Origin: Misgurnus anguillicaudatus
Lineage: Eukaryota; Chordata; Actinopteri; Cypriniformes; Cobitidae
Reading direction: 5' to 3'
NCBI RefSeq assembly: GCF_027580225.2
Contig: NC_073359.2
Location: forward strand, 13,571,001-13,635,000
Length of the DNA stretch: 64,000 nucleotides
Shown piece by piece: positions 1 to 11,182 of this stretch. How positions within the stretch are numbered: the stretch's first letter is position 1; each line of letters opens with the position of its first letter. The notes beneath the pieces were generated by a model, which was not told the DNA's origin, did no database searches, and saw only the letters and a program-made list of their open reading frames with translations. Made by a program: the position numbers and the translations under genes.

Positions 1-322
1 TTGCGTATAGTGTCGAACGCGGCCATCAGCGTGTAGCCGCGCCTGCCGCGGGGAGTATACTTGGAAAGCAGCGCGGACGCTGACGCGGAAAAAAAGGTAT
101 ACCACTGCCTTAATAAAGCACAGATGCTTGGAAAATTTAACTATTGTCCACCTCTGCTATCAAGTCCAACTAAATTCAATTTAAACTGATAATACTTGCA
201 TACTTGCATAATGTCATTTTCGTAGTAGCCCCTATGAAAACCAGCCATTTTGTTGCAACTTTTGCCATGCAACCGGGCGAGCTCTCGCGTGGTCACATGG
301 AAAAGTGACGTCAATGCATACC
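1..322. other. Unassigned sequence at window start
   Basis: There is no convincing ORF here. The first 110 bases are GC-rich with several GCG steps and may be the cut end of an element that starts before the window. The remainder is AT-rich and unremarkable up to the hAT target duplication at 323. Confidence 0.4.
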
Positions 323-388
323 CTCTATAGCAGGGCTATTCAAATCTTACCCTGGAGGGCCAGAGCACTGCATAGTTTAGTTCCAACC

Positions 389-1509
389 TGTTAGGATCCT
401 GCCGGAGTCCTGTTGGGTTATTATATATCTAGTCTAGTGGGGCAGGGTTTTGACAGTACTATGTTTTGTGTGGGAGAACGTGGTTTTAGTGTTGTCATAT
501 TAGAGCACGTTTTTCCCGTGTCCCGTGATTTTTCCCCGCTCCCTTGTATTCTCTTGTCATTGTGTGTAGTCATGTTTCCCTGCTCCCTTGCTTCCTCTAG
601 TCTTTGTTTTTATGTCTTGTTTAGTCTAGTGTACTGTTTTCATGTGTATATTTATATATATATTTATATATATATATATAAATATATTTATGTGTTTTGT
701 TTTGTTAGTGCTTTGGTTGTCCTGTGTTTTTGTGTTTGTTTCACAGGTTCACATGTGCTTCCCTCACAGGTGTTCCTGCTCTGTGTGATTTCCTCATTGT
801 GTCATCCTCACCTGTAGCTTGTTTTCCCCTCATCTGTTCAGTATATATTCCCTGTGTTTTCAGTGTCTCGTTGCAAGTTCGTCTTTGTATGTTCATGCTG
901 CACTAGATTATTCTAGTTCAAGTCTAGTCGTGTCTTGTCATTTATATATCATAGCCTGTGCTCTCTGCTGCCTTTATTTTATTGATCCCCTGTTCTACTG
1001 TATTATTTTCCCGAGAAGTTATTACCTGTCATCGCCTTCAGTCTGCTGGACTCTCTTGTTTATCCGCTCTCGCTCTCTCACGGCTGGAGTGGCAACAGTC
1101 AAGAGAGCGCGTCTCCAGTTAAAGGGTTCACCAGAGCGCTGTCTACATCAGAGTGCTGTCCAGCGGCTCCACCTGCTGAAGCACCATCCACACTTATCTC
1201 TCTCTCTCTCTGTGCATTTGCCAGGATTCCAAGTCAGGAGGCTTTCGGATGAATTAGTGGATGTCCTACGGCTCGTGCTGTGTTTCGCACTACTGCTTTC
1301 CCGAATGGATTTCGGCAGTGGACTGCCGCCCTAGTGTTTTCTCCTCTTCGCACCATTCACACCAGAACACTGAGTGTTACCTATTCTACATACTGACTGT
1401 TATTAGTGTTTTCATCATTTTCCTTGAAGTCATTAAGTGTTTGTCTCTTATACATATATTCTGAATAAATACCTCTGCGCTGGGATTCCTGTGTCTGTCA
1501 TCCCTAACA
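389..1509 (+). repeat. 5' LTR of gag-only retrotransposon
   Basis: This is a direct repeat of 3305-4422, starting TGTTAGGATCC and ending CCTAACA, so it has the TG...CA ends of an LTR. It contains a TA-rich microsatellite near 650-690 and an AATAAA near 1463 that could serve polyadenylation. The 5-bp TSD CAACC precedes it (384-388). The two LTRs differ by scattered substitutions and short indels, so the insertion is not brand new. Confidence 0.92.
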
Positions 1510-1541
1510 GGACGAACTTGTCAAGTCTGGATCCCGCAGAG

Positions 1542-2567
1542 ATGGACCTATCCTGGTCTGATTACAGAAGCCGCCAAGCGCATGTCCTGTTCGGCCTCCG
1601 GCAGAAGGGGGCTAACGTTAAGGATTTCGCCGTGGACTTCTTGAGGGCTGTCAAGTACTCCGGTTTCAACGGGGCAGAGCTAAAGGTCATTTTTAACAGC
1701 TGCCTCGACAAGCCCCTCACTGCGGCAGAGCAAAGGACCCTGAGACCCCTGGCCTTCCCGGAAACAGTGGAGTATCTAATAAACGGTGAAGAGCCAGTGG
1801 ATTCTACTGACACCTCTCATTCTGTTCCTTTGCCATCCATCCCGGAGGGTTGCGTTGTCGGGGTGATGACCCAGGAGAGCTCTGCACTCTCCACATCGAG
1901 TCTGGTAAGCCCCGCCTCGCCAGTCAGCCTTCGGGGTAAACGAGAGCGAAGAGTGTACTGGGAATCTGCATCGGAAGGGACTTCTACCGAGCCTATCGTT
2001 CCCAACACACTACCTCCTGTCATCGCTCTCACTGCACAGCGCCCAAAGAAGAGGAAGAAGGGCTCCTCCGCTCTTCAGTCAGCTGCCACCCCTCAGTCCT
2101 CTGATAGGCAGCAGCCTCTGCCTTCACCGGTGCAGCCTCAGCCAGGGTTTATCCAACCTATGTTGTCTCCGCAGCCGCCCGCTGCGCTCCCTGTGAGTGA
2201 CCCTGTGTCGTCTCCGCAGCCGTCCGCTGCGCTTCCTGTCAGTGACCCTGTGTCGTCTCCGCAGCCACCCGCTGCGCTCCCTGTCAGTGACCCTGTGTTG
2301 TCTCCGCAGCCGTCCGCTGCGCTCCCTGTCAGTGACCCTGTGTCTTCTCCGCAGCCGTCCGCTGCGCTCCCTGTCTGTGACCCTGTGTCGTCTCTGCAGC
2401 CGCCCGCTGCACCCCCCGTCATTGACCCTGTCTTTCCTGTCCTGTCCCAAGCTGTTCCTTCCCCTAAGAACCCGGTTAGGCGAGCCCGGCCTCCACGCAA
2501 CCAATCCTCAGCGACTCCCCGGGGGCAGAAGGCTCACTCTGCACCTAGTCCCATCCCCCCCCTGTGA
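1542..2567 (+). CDS. Gag-like protein of a non-autonomous LTR retrotransposon
   Basis: This is an open frame of about 341 codons starting 33 bases after the 5' LTR; an upstream in-frame ATG at 1437 lies inside the LTR and is less likely. Residues 1-100 resemble the short structural (Gag-like) proteins of fish LTR elements, with the run LKVIFNSCLDKPLTAAEQ. Residues about 205-290 are a proline-rich 15-residue tandem repeat (SPQPPAALPVSDPV type, about six copies, 45 bp each), followed by a basic Pro/Arg tail. There is no zinc knuckle, protease, reverse transcriptase or integrase before the 3' LTR, so the element must have relied on enzymes from another element. Family placement is by resemblance only. 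Confidence 0.6.
   Translation: MDLSWSDYRSRQAHVLFGLRQKGANVKDFAVDFLRAVKYSGFNGAELKVIFNSCLDKPLTAAEQRTLRPLAFPETVEYLINGEEPVDSTDTSHSVPLPSIPEGCVVGVMTQESSALSTSSLVSPASPVSLRGKRERRVYWESASEGTSTEPIVPNTLPPVIALTAQRPKKRKKGSSALQSAATPQSSDRQQPLPSPVQPQPGFIQPMLSPQPPAALPVSDPVSSPQPSAALPVSDPVSSPQPPAALPVSDPVLSPQPSAALPVSDPVSSPQPSAALPVCDPVSSLQPPAAPPVIDPVFPVLSQAVPSPKNPVRRARPPRNQSSATPRGQKAHSAPSPIPPL
2165..2405 (+). repeat. 45-bp coding minisatellite in the gag-like ORF
   Basis: About five and a half copies of a 45-bp unit encode SSPQPSAALPVSDPV-like 15-mers. Because 45 is a multiple of three the frame stays open through the array, and copies differ mainly by single substitutions such as CCG to TCC. Confidence 0.85.
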
Positions 2568-2622
2568 ACTGTTTGGTTCCCCCCCCCAGTCCCTTGTTTA
2601 TTGTTCTTGTTGTCTCACCCTA

Positions 2623-3168
2623 AAGGGCGATTTATAGTCGTGCGTAGGTCCTACGCCTTAGCTACGGCGTAGGCTATCCGTAGCCTGTGCGTAGCTCTGC
2701 GTAGCCTGACGCGCACCTCACAAAATTTCTAACAGCGCGTCGGCTCTACGCGGACCGTAAGCGCTGTGATTGGTCCACCAGAACCCCTCCCGTCAGGTAA
2801 AAAAAAACTGCGTCATGGGTATTTCCGTTTGAGACGGTGAAAACAAAGATGAGCCAAGTTGAGGAGTGATTTAACTCAAACTGCATCAAAAGTCACTGTT
2901 TATTTACTTCCATCATTGCTGGTCTTCTCAAATTATACACAACAAGTTGCTATTTCTTCTTCGTTTGTGGGTTTACTTGCTTAGCTTCTTCTTCTGTGAC
3001 GACTTCTGCTGCTACTGTGGTTACACGCGTGATTACTGCCAACCAGCGGTTTCGCGTGTGTTTGCACGTCGACGCGGACGGCGACGCACAAGTATAAATG
3101 AAAACCGACGCGGAACCTACGCCGTCGCTGCTACGCCGTAGGACCTACGCACGACTATAAATCGCCTT
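2623..3168. mobile_element. DNA transposon/MITE inside the LTR element, TA target
   Basis: The ends are inverted repeats of about 33 bases (AAGGGCGATTTATAGTCGTG at the left; its complement at the right, one base shorter). TA flanks both sides (2621-2622, 3169-3170), and removing it restores CCCTAACCC. Subterminal parts repeat CTACGC/GCGTAG steps. No transposase is seen. The superfamily is uncertain; TA targets fit Tc1/mariner or some PIF-related groups. Confidence 0.7.
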
Positions 3169-3304
3169 TAACCCTTGTTGTTTTGTCTTGTCTTCCTTTG
3201 TTGGTGTTTGTCATGTTTTCATGGGTGTTGTCTTCTGTCCAGTCTGTCTTGTCCTGTGTCTCTCCTTGAGGGCCGCCAGGGGGGGTCCCTTGAGGGGAGC
3301 ATAC

Positions 3305-4422
3305 TGTTAGGATCCTTCCGGAGTCCTGTTGGCTTATTATATATCTAGTCTAGTGGGGCAGGGTTCTGACAGTACTATGTTTTGTGTGGGAGAACGTGGT
3401 TTTAGTGTTGTCATATTAGACCACGTTTTTTCCGTGTCTTGTGATTTTTTTCCCCGCTCCCTTGTATTCTCTTGTCATTGTGTGTAGTCATGTTTCCCTG
3501 CTCCCTTGCTTCCTCTAGTCTTTGTTTTTATGTCTTGTTTAGTCCAGTGTACTGTTTTCATGTGTATATATATTTATATATATGTTTATATATAAATATA
3601 TTTATGTGTTTTGTTTTGTTAGTGCTTTGGTTGTCCTGTGTTTTTGTGTTTGTTTCACAGGTTCACATGTGCTTCCCTCACAGGTGTTCTTGCTCTGTGT
3701 GATTTCCTCATTGTGTCATCCTCACCTGTAGCTTGTTTTCCCCTCATCTGTTCAGTATATATTCCCTGTGTTTTCAGTGTCTCGTTGCAAGTTCGTCTTT
3801 GTATGTTCATGCTGCACTAGATTATTCTAGTTCAAGTCTAGTCGTGTCTTGTCATTTATATATCATAGCCTGTGCTCTCTGCTGCCTTTATTTTATTGAT
3901 CCCCTGTTCTACTGTATTATTTTCCAGAGAAGTTATTACCTGTCATCGCCTTCAGTCTGCTGGGCTCTCTTGTTTATCCGCTCTCGCTCTCTCATGGCTG
4001 GAGTGGCAACAGTCAAGAGAGCGCGTCTCCAGTTAAAGGGTTCACCAGAGCGATGTCTACATCAGAGCGCTGTCCAGCGGCTCCACCTGCTGAAGCACCA
4101 TCCACACTTATCTCTCTCTCTCTGTGCACTCGCCAGGATTCCAAGTCAGGAGGCTTTCGGATGAATTAGTGGATGTCCTACGGCCCGTGCTGTGTTTCCC
4201 ACTACTGCTTTCCCGAACGGATTTCGCCAGTGGACTGCCGCCCTAGTGTTTTCTCCTCTTCGCACCATTCACACAAGAACACTGAGTGTTATCTATTCTA
4301 CATACTGACTGTTATTAGTGTTTTCATCATTTTCCCTGAAGTCATTAAGTGTTTTGTCTCTTATACATATATTCTGAATAAATACCTCTGCGCTGAGATT
4401 CCTCTGTCTGTCATCCCTAACA
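3305..4422 (+). repeat. 3' LTR of gag-only retrotransposon
   Basis: This is the partner of the LTR at 389-1509, with the same TGTTAGGATCC start and CCTAACA end. A purine-rich stretch (TTGAGGGGAGCATAC) immediately before it is a plausible polypurine tract. CAACC follows directly (4423-4427) and matches the 5' TSD. Confidence 0.92.
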
Positions 4423-4694
4423 CAACCTTGATCAAACACACCTGAGCGAGCTAATCAGGGTCTTCATGATTACTAGACAATCACAGGTGGTTAAGTTTGA
4501 TTAGGGTTGGACCTAAACTATGCAGTGCTCCAGCCCTCCAGGGTAAGATTTAAATAGCCCTGCTCTATAGAGGAAATAAATTGGGAGAAACTAAACAAGG
4601 CAATAAGGAAAACAGGTGATGTGAATGAACAAATAATTAAACAATGAATGAGGAGAACAAGAGGGCAGAGACAAGAGACATGACACTCATAAAA

Positions 4695-4880
4695 CAGTGT
4701 TTCTCAACTCCGTTCCTGGAGGCCCACTGCTCTGTACATTTTTTATGTCTCTCTTATCTGCCGGCCTCTGTTCAGTTCATGGAGATCTCTGCTGATGATT
4801 TGAATCAGGTGTGTTAAATAAGGGAGACATTTAAAATGTGCAAAGCAATGGGCCTCCAGGAATAACGTTGAGAACCACTG
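4695..4880. mobile_element. Short hAT MITE
   Basis: A 186-bp element begins CAGTGTTTCTCAACTCCGTT and ends with the imperfect complement (AACGTTGAGAACCACTG). The flanking 8-mers TCATAAAA and ACATAAAA match at seven of eight positions, as expected for an old hAT TSD. Confidence 0.8.
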
Positions 4881-4888
4881 ACATAAAA

Positions 4889-5545
4889 CATGCGATTCTC
4901 AGATCTCTGCCATGAGGAACTAGATACAGACATAAACAAGACTTTTGGCAGGATCCTGACAACAGGGCCACCGGTTTGTTGTAGCTTGCGCTCACGCCGC
5001 GGTCAAAGCTCAAAATAGTTTTGCGCATAGTTTGTGATCTTTTGCACTTTATACGGGAAATGAGCTGACATTCTGTACCAGTTGTATGAGTGTGTGCTTG
5101 CAGTGCACTGTATTGCCTTGTTTTTGCAAGTTATTGTTGCTATTGCTTGCCCCCAGTTAGAAGCCACGTGCCTCTCTGTTAGTTATGGTCTATCGCTGGC
5201 TCTGCCTGACAATATGTTTTATTGTATCAGTGTCATTCTGTGTCATTCAAGTATTGTTTTTTTGAAAGGTATGTTTGTAAACTTCTAAAATATCCTAATA
5301 TAACTAAGGGCTAGCCTTGTATTAATCTAAACCTTGTCCAGGAAACTGCCACAAGATGTCACAGCCATGAAACAAATCCAACAATCTATAAAAAAACCAT
5401 CATAGACATTTGAATGGATTAAATGGTTATAATGTGTGGTTAGGAACTGTACAGCAGGTGATGACTACCATCACTGGAAAGCATGTACCTGTTTAGACAC
5501 CAGGAGAGGTAAAACATTATAAGAGTCACCCTTAGCACAACCTTT
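4889..5545. other. Intergenic, one repeat fragment
   Basis: No ORF is credible here. Positions 5305-5350 (CTAGCCTTGTATTAATCTAA and the following bases) match the end of the fish MITE family seen again at 10183-10414 and look like an isolated fragment. Confidence 0.4.
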
Positions 5546-5559
5546 TTACTAAGCCTGGC

Positions 5560-6545
5560 AAACTCGACTCATTTTAAGGATCCGGGTTATTGTGAGTCAC
5601 TCACTAAAGTGATCCGGGTTGTGTGAGTCACTTGAATCACTTGAGTCAGTATTGCTAAATCGCCAAGGAAACTCAGTACAGACCCACTTGTAACCGGCTG
5701 ATCCATGCGACTCGAGATTCTCAGAGCCGGAAACATTGCAGACTCGCAGACCATGGGACTCGCTCTACAGATCCACTTGGATCAGCCGGAGCCGGTTAGT
5801 GGATCTATAGAGCGACTGAAGTCTCCTCAAAAGCAAATCCACAACAAAAGCCTTTCACTTTTGAGATAACATTCTTATAGGTTTTAGGTTTAGTGTGTAT
5901 GGTCGACCATTTAAAAAAATTAAGCCTAATAATACTATAATAATATAGAAAAAAACGGTGTCCTGCTTATGTAGCCCACAGAGCCGGAGAAACAGTTCGC
6001 ACGGATCAGCCGGTTACGAGTCGAGAGATTCTTGAGTCAGAGCAGATTCGCAGGTCTCTCGAGTTTGCAATGTTTCCGGCTCTGAGTGAGAATCTTGGGT
6101 GAATTCGCGGCTCGCGCGGATCCACAGGTCTCTCGAGTTTGCAATGTTTCCGGCTCTGAGTGAGAATCTTGGGTGAATTCGCGCTCGCGCGGATCCACAG
6201 GTCTCTCGAGTTTGCTATGTTTCTGGCTCTGAGTGAGAATCTCGGGTCAATTCGCGGCTCGCACGGATCTGCAGGTCTCTCGAGTTTGCAATGTTTCCGG
6301 CTCTGAGTGAGAATCTTGGATCAGTTCTCGCGCAGATCAGCCGGTTACGAGTGGATCGGTAGTGCGAGCGAAGTCTCATCAATAATGTTGAAAGAGGTTT
6401 GTGTGTGTGGTGGCGCTGTTTATGGTTTTACATTGAATTGTAGTAGGACTCAACTGATCCGGGTTAATGACACTAGAGACTCGCGACTCATGAGTTAATT
6501 TAAAGATCCGGGTTAAAGATCCGAGTTAGTCACGACTCAAACAGG
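5560..6545. mobile_element. Foldback-type repeat element, unidentified
   Basis: The region is saturated with GAGTCA/TGACTC, GATCCGGGTTA and GAGCCGG words. A block near 5714-5745 reappears inverted in each 74-bp repeat at 6051-6320. A local hairpin joins 5770-5785 to 5807-5821 (CTCTACAGATCCACT against AGTGGATCTATAGAG). GATCCGGGTTA motifs occur at both edges. I see no ORF, no clean TSD and no named family. Confidence 0.5.
6051..6320. repeat. 74-bp tandem repeat, about 3.7 copies
   Basis: Units begin CAGGTCTCTCGAGTTTGCAA at 6051, 6125, 6198 and 6272, giving periods of 74, 73 and 74 bases. Each unit contains TTTCCGGCTCTGAGTGAGAA. Confidence 0.85.
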
Positions 6546-6929
6546 TCTACATTTTACACCTTTACCATTAGGCAGATGCCTTAAGAGTGCTAAAGCCAGA
6601 ACTTCAAGGCTAATAAACAGGTTAACCCACAGGCCATCAGGCTTGTAAATGACACATACCCACTGCCACTTTAATCCTCTCTGCATACACAAAGCCTGGA
6701 CTGGGAGTGGTGTGAACAATCTACATATCTAAACCTTCTCATACGTATAAATATAATTACAACAATATAAATATGTATATGCTGCTACAATGTCCCTTTT
6801 AATTTCATTACTTGCATGTATTTACATTTTGTATTTTTTATATCTATATTTATGCATATGTTTTTACTGTGCTTTATTTTATTTTTGTTTATTACATTTT
6901 TGTTTGTGGCTGCTTGTGGATTTGCAAAC
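6546..6929. other. AT-rich intergenic sequence
   Basis: No gene or clear repeat border was seen in this stretch. Confidence 0.4.
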
Positions 6930-7001
6930 ATTTCATTATTTGTTGTTATGCCATGTAACATAATTTTGCATGTTACATCACATAACAACAAATAATGAAA
7001 T
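6930..7001. repeat. Near-perfect inverted repeat (hairpin), 32-base arms
   Basis: Bases 6930-6961 and 6970-7001 are complementary at 30 of 32 positions around an 8-base loop; only two adjacent positions differ. Arms begin ATTTCATTATTTGTTGTTAT. It could be the core of a palindromic MITE or could fold as an RNA hairpin; nothing around it decides. Confidence 0.75.
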
Positions 7002-7708
7002 TCTTGCAAGATGGGGATTTAGATTTTAACTTGATAATCGTATTCTGTTTTGTGTGCTTGACAAAAAGCTGCAAAATTCAAACAAGCCAAAATATGCAAA
7101 TCATTTTATTTTCTTGTATACACTTAATAATCTCTTATTAATTTTAAATAACATTTAATTTTAACAAGATTTTTATGTAACTTTTACACCATGTATATGA
7201 GATTTAATAGACCTCTTACCTGCTGGTGTTGATCTGCTGATCAATAAAGCCAATCCAACATATGAAATAAATTGAAACATCTTTCAGATGTTTGCAACAA
7301 AATAACTGCAGGCACAAAAAACTCTGAAGAGACAGAGCATAACCTTTGCAGGTGATATGAGTAATGAGATTCACCATCAATTGATTGATTTAAATACATA
7401 CTAGTTAAGATCTGGTACTTATCTGACATCAGACAGATACTGTCTACAAACTCCACCCACCTATTAAATTCTGATGAAACAGGTTCCAAAAGTATGTGAC
7501 TGGAGTTCAGTTCACTGAAATTAATTTTAAAATGTATTTTATTAAAATATAAAATATTAAATTGAATATTAGTAATTAATTTAAATAATTGGTTAATCTA
7601 TACACAAGTTGATCCACACACACACACGCACATCAAAATGCATCAAAAACTACAAAAAATGATACTATTTAAAATAATATTTATTTGTAATGTCCTTTCT
7701 AATGTTTA
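7002..7708. other. AT-rich intergenic sequence
   Basis: There is no supported gene. A short CA run occurs at about 7616-7632. Small frames here have no coding character. Confidence 0.4.
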
Positions 7709-7710
7709 TA

Positions 7711-8085
7711 TACACTCACCTAAAGGATTATTAGGAACACCTGTTCAATTTCTCATTAATCCAATTATCTAATCAACAATCACAGCAGTCCTGTGGGCAA
7801 AAATGCCTTGTTGATGCTAGAGGTCGATATAGGCCGACTGAAATAACCACTCAAGACCTTCAAGCCTATATGTCGGGGATTAGTGCCCAATTTAAACCCA
7901 TGTATCCAAGTTCTGATCAGGAGGTAACATCCGATTCCGGTCAAGTCTGAAACCACGTGATCGGGCCTGATTTCCGATCACGTGATCGGATTGGGACATC
8001 CCTAGAATTAAGGCAGTTCTGAAGGTGAAAGGGGGTCAAACACAGTATTAGTATGGTGTTCCTAATAATCCTTTAGGTAAGTGTA
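7711..8085. mobile_element. Deleted Tc1/mariner copy with hAT debris inside
   Basis: The ends TACACTCACCTAAAGGATTA and CCTTTAGGTAAGTGTA are inverted repeats flanked by TA (7709-7710, 8086-8087). This is a well-known fish Tc1-like terminus. A normal copy carries a transposase; here only a scrap near 7805-7850 remains. The stretch 7880-8010, ending in GATTGGGACATCCCTAG, looks like the end of a separate hAT family. The element is defective. Confidence 0.8.
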
Positions 8086-8148
8086 TACCTAAATTCACAA
8101 AATGCATCGCTAAAGTAGTGATGTGAGCAGTTGCCTATATCCAGTAAA

Positions 8149-9052
8149 ACTTCTTTTTACTCCAAACGAAGAACAAATACAAAGTTCTATTCAATTATGC
8201 CGAAGCCTTAAGTGGGTCAAGTGTAAGTGATGATCACTTGTGTCTACTTGTGGCTGATTATGTGTGCTTAAAACGTCTCATGTGGGTGAATATTTCAGCA
8301 GTTCATTTCAGATAATACAAACATAACATCGTCAGTATTATCATGTCAGTACACAGAGAATGCTGTTTGGACAGAATAGCTTTTCTTTTGTTCTATTGTA
8401 GAGTTTATTTTTAAATAATTCACTGCATTTTTAAGGGGTGTGAATCATGTTACCAGATACAAGGAAGTACATGTAATATTGTTCTTTTACTGTAAGTATA
8501 AGATATATAGAACTTCTTTTTACCCCAAACGAAGAACAAACACAAAGTTAAATTTAATTATGCCAAAGCCTTAAGTGGGTCAAGTGTAAGTGATGATCAC
8601 TTGTGTCTGCTTGCAGTGATTGGCATGGAGAGACCGGTTAAAAAGCCAGTGTGTGAGTCACCGTAGTAAACCCAGTCTAACACATGAGAAATCAAATTGT
8701 CTTTGAAAGTTTGCAACTAGGCAATGACAGCAGTCAACATTTACAGTCACATTAGTAATGTTTACTTAAAGTGACGTAATGACCAACATATGGAAACCCA
8801 TACTTGTGGCTGATTTAAAGCATCTCATGTGGGTGAATATCTTCTTTCCAGCTGTTTTTTTTTCAGATAATACAAACATAACATCATCAGTAATATCATG
8901 TCAGTACAGAGAGAATGCTGTGTGGACAGAATAGTTTTTCTTTTGTTCTATTGTAGAATTTATTTTTAAATAATTCACTGCGGTTTTAAGGGGTGTGAAT
9001 CATGTTACCAGATACAAGGAAGTACATGTAATATTGTTCTTTTACCGTAAGT
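8149..9052. repeat. Tandem duplication, two unequal copies
   Basis: Copy 1 (8149-8510) and copy 2 (8511-9052) both begin AACTTCTTTTTAC and run to GTTCTTTTAC(T/C)GTAAGTATA. Copy 2 has about 185 extra bases (about 8615-8800). The flanking CTTGTGGCTGAT word suggests copy 1 lost them by deletion. No coding sequence is present. Confidence 0.85.
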
Positions 9053-9339
9053 ATATATATATATATTCAGAATCTGGTCACAGGCAGACGCAAAAGCTTT
9101 CAGTAAAGACAATAAATACGTATGCTGGGTGTGAACTCAACAATACCCAGATCACTGCCTTTTGTATAGGGCTGGGGAAACCAAAACTACAGATGACAGG
9201 CTATAATAATAATAAAAAGACTTGACAGCAGGAACAGATTATGACTTCAAAAGACAAGGCCCTGGGACAAATTATCTTGGAAAAAGATAATGCAGTTTCA
9301 TGCCTGGAAAACAGTTTTTGACGACTTTTGGTCATACAC
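9053..9339. other. Intergenic, no gene
   Basis: The stretch begins with a short TA run (9050-9064). No repeat border or ORF is supported. Confidence 0.35.
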
Positions 9340-10078
9340 ATATTCAATTCAGTTCAGTTTATTTGCCAGACTCATGTCCAAAAACCACGCAAGACAGGAC
9401 AGATAAAACAGAGAAAACGTACAAACAGTTAAAAAGAGTAAATACAAAAATTAAAATACATACAGACATTTCAACCAATGCATTCTCAGACTGGATGTGT
9501 ACCTGGAGCAACTCACTAAGGGATTGGGAGTGCCACCATGATACTGTTGGAGACTCATCCAGATGTTGCATAAACTTAAACATCACATTTCTTAAGTGCT
9601 TTCAGTGTAATTACTCCTATACAAACATCTGACTAGCACTCCCTCCTCTGGGAACCTTGAGTAAAATTCTCATTGCATCATTGTAGGCAGCTTGTACCTT
9701 ATGCATGCTGGATTTTTTATAAGAAGTCCACAAATAGGCAGTATAGAGTGATGTACAGTAAGATTTAAACAGAGCCACTTTAACTTGAGTGGAACAGTAA
9801 CCAAACTTACGTGCTATGATGTTTGCCTGTGCATATAACTTATAACACTGTCTGTACATGTCATCATCATCATTCATATCATCTGCAATACAATGACCAA
9901 GGTATTTAATCTTTTTGCAGACCTCAAGACAATTATTGGCTAACATGAACACAGGAAAATTAAGCCATTTATCCTGTTTCGTTCTGCAAATTAAGACAGC
10001 ACTTTTGCTGGAATTATATTTTATATCAAACTCCACCCCATAATCAGAGCATATATTAAGAAGCTCCTGCAGCCCAGC

Positions 10079-11182
10079 CAGTGGCGGTTCTAGACAAATT
10101 TCACTAGGGGGGCCAAGTAGGGGCCAGTGTTTTACCAGAGGGGCACATAAAAAACGGCAAGAAATTATAGTTAAAGATTATAGGGGCGGTTAAATGAATT
10201 ATTTTAAGACAGGACTAGGCCTTAGTTTAATTAGGAAATATAACTAGTTTTAACAAACATGCCTTACTAAATACATTACTTGTGTGCATTTTGAAGCAAA
10301 ACAAAGGGCACTGGTGTATTTAAAATATGGCATTGCAAGTTGTTTTCAGTTTGGACAGCTCTTACATTTATTTTAGTCTAGGACTAGTCTAATCCCTTTC
10401 CGGGAAACTGCCCCATAAACTTTATCTTACTTTACAATCATATAAATCTTTATTTAATACAAGAGTGAGTGCAGGTGCAAAAGGGGAGCTGGGCTCTTTT
10501 CTAAAGCCCCCCAACCGAAAATCATGCGAGCCTACTCAATAAACTTTATGAAATGCAAACTTTTATAAAGACAAACGTTTGTTTTAGTTTACATATAAAC
10601 ACACATTGCTAGACAGTTAGGGACCACAATCTAATCAGTATTTAAAATAATATTTATTTTAAATTGTAAACATTTTTATATGACACATTTAATTATATTC
10701 CTCCGATTTTATGCACGTATATGTAAGAGCATAATTATAGCGCTTTTTACAATGTGTAAACTTTAAAAAGTTAGCGAAATGTTGGTTTTGCCGGTTGTTG
10801 ATGAGTAACAGCTGTGAATGATCACCGCGCTTAAGCAGCCACGTCACAGGAGAACAAGTGAGCAGTGTCCCAATGTCAAGTGAGCTAGAGTCCTTACCAG
10901 TGCCCGAACCTGCATACACATTCTCAACATCGGGAAATTGGGAACAAATTGAGACACTCGCTGAGCAGCACCCGCAGCCCGCTACAGTGGTTGGGTGCGC
11001 CGCTCTAATTTGCCCGTTTAGAACGTTATGCGTCGGATTAGTTCCGCTTTTGGCGCTCGCGTGTAAAATCAAAATAAATGTATACTTTTTTATTTGGTCA
11101 GCACGGGGTGGCCACAGGGGTGGCCAGGGACTTGTCTACAGAGGCACGGGCCACCCTTGGCCTCCGTGTAGAACCGCCACTG
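10079..11182. mobile_element. hAT element inserted in the LINE
   Basis: The ends are inverted (CAGTGGCGGTTCTA left, TAGAACCGCCACTG right) with a perfect 8-bp TSD AGCCCAGC at 10071-10078 and 11183-11190. At 1104 bp with no convincing transposase it is non-autonomous. Another MITE sits inside it (10183-10414). Confidence 0.92.
10183..10414. mobile_element. MITE nested in the hAT
   Basis: The right end reads CCGGGAAACTGCCCC and the left GGGGCGGTT, a common fish MITE terminus. ATA on both sides (10180-10182 and 10415-10417) may be a 3-bp TSD. The left end has diverged. Confidence 0.6.

Larger units (their letters stand above)
331..4562. mobile_element. hAT-like MITE, split by an LTR retrotransposon
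   Basis: The left end (CAGGGCTATTCAAATCTTAC) and the right end are inverted repeats for about 50 bases, with a few mismatches. The same 8 bases, CTCTATAG, flank both ends (323-330 and 4563-4570), which is the hAT signature. Only about 190 bases belong to the MITE (331-388 and 4428-4562). The middle is an inserted LTR element with its own TSD. It has no coding capacity. Confidence 0.88.

Noticed and set aside
413..1464. Hydrophobic frames in the LTR, repeated at 3472-4445
   Set aside because: They lie in both LTRs, overlap one another and have no start context or domain; LTR composition explains them.
6930..7001. Annotated as a microRNA gene
   Set aside because: The fold is good, but a palindromic MITE would look the same; without small-RNA evidence I list it only as an inverted repeat.
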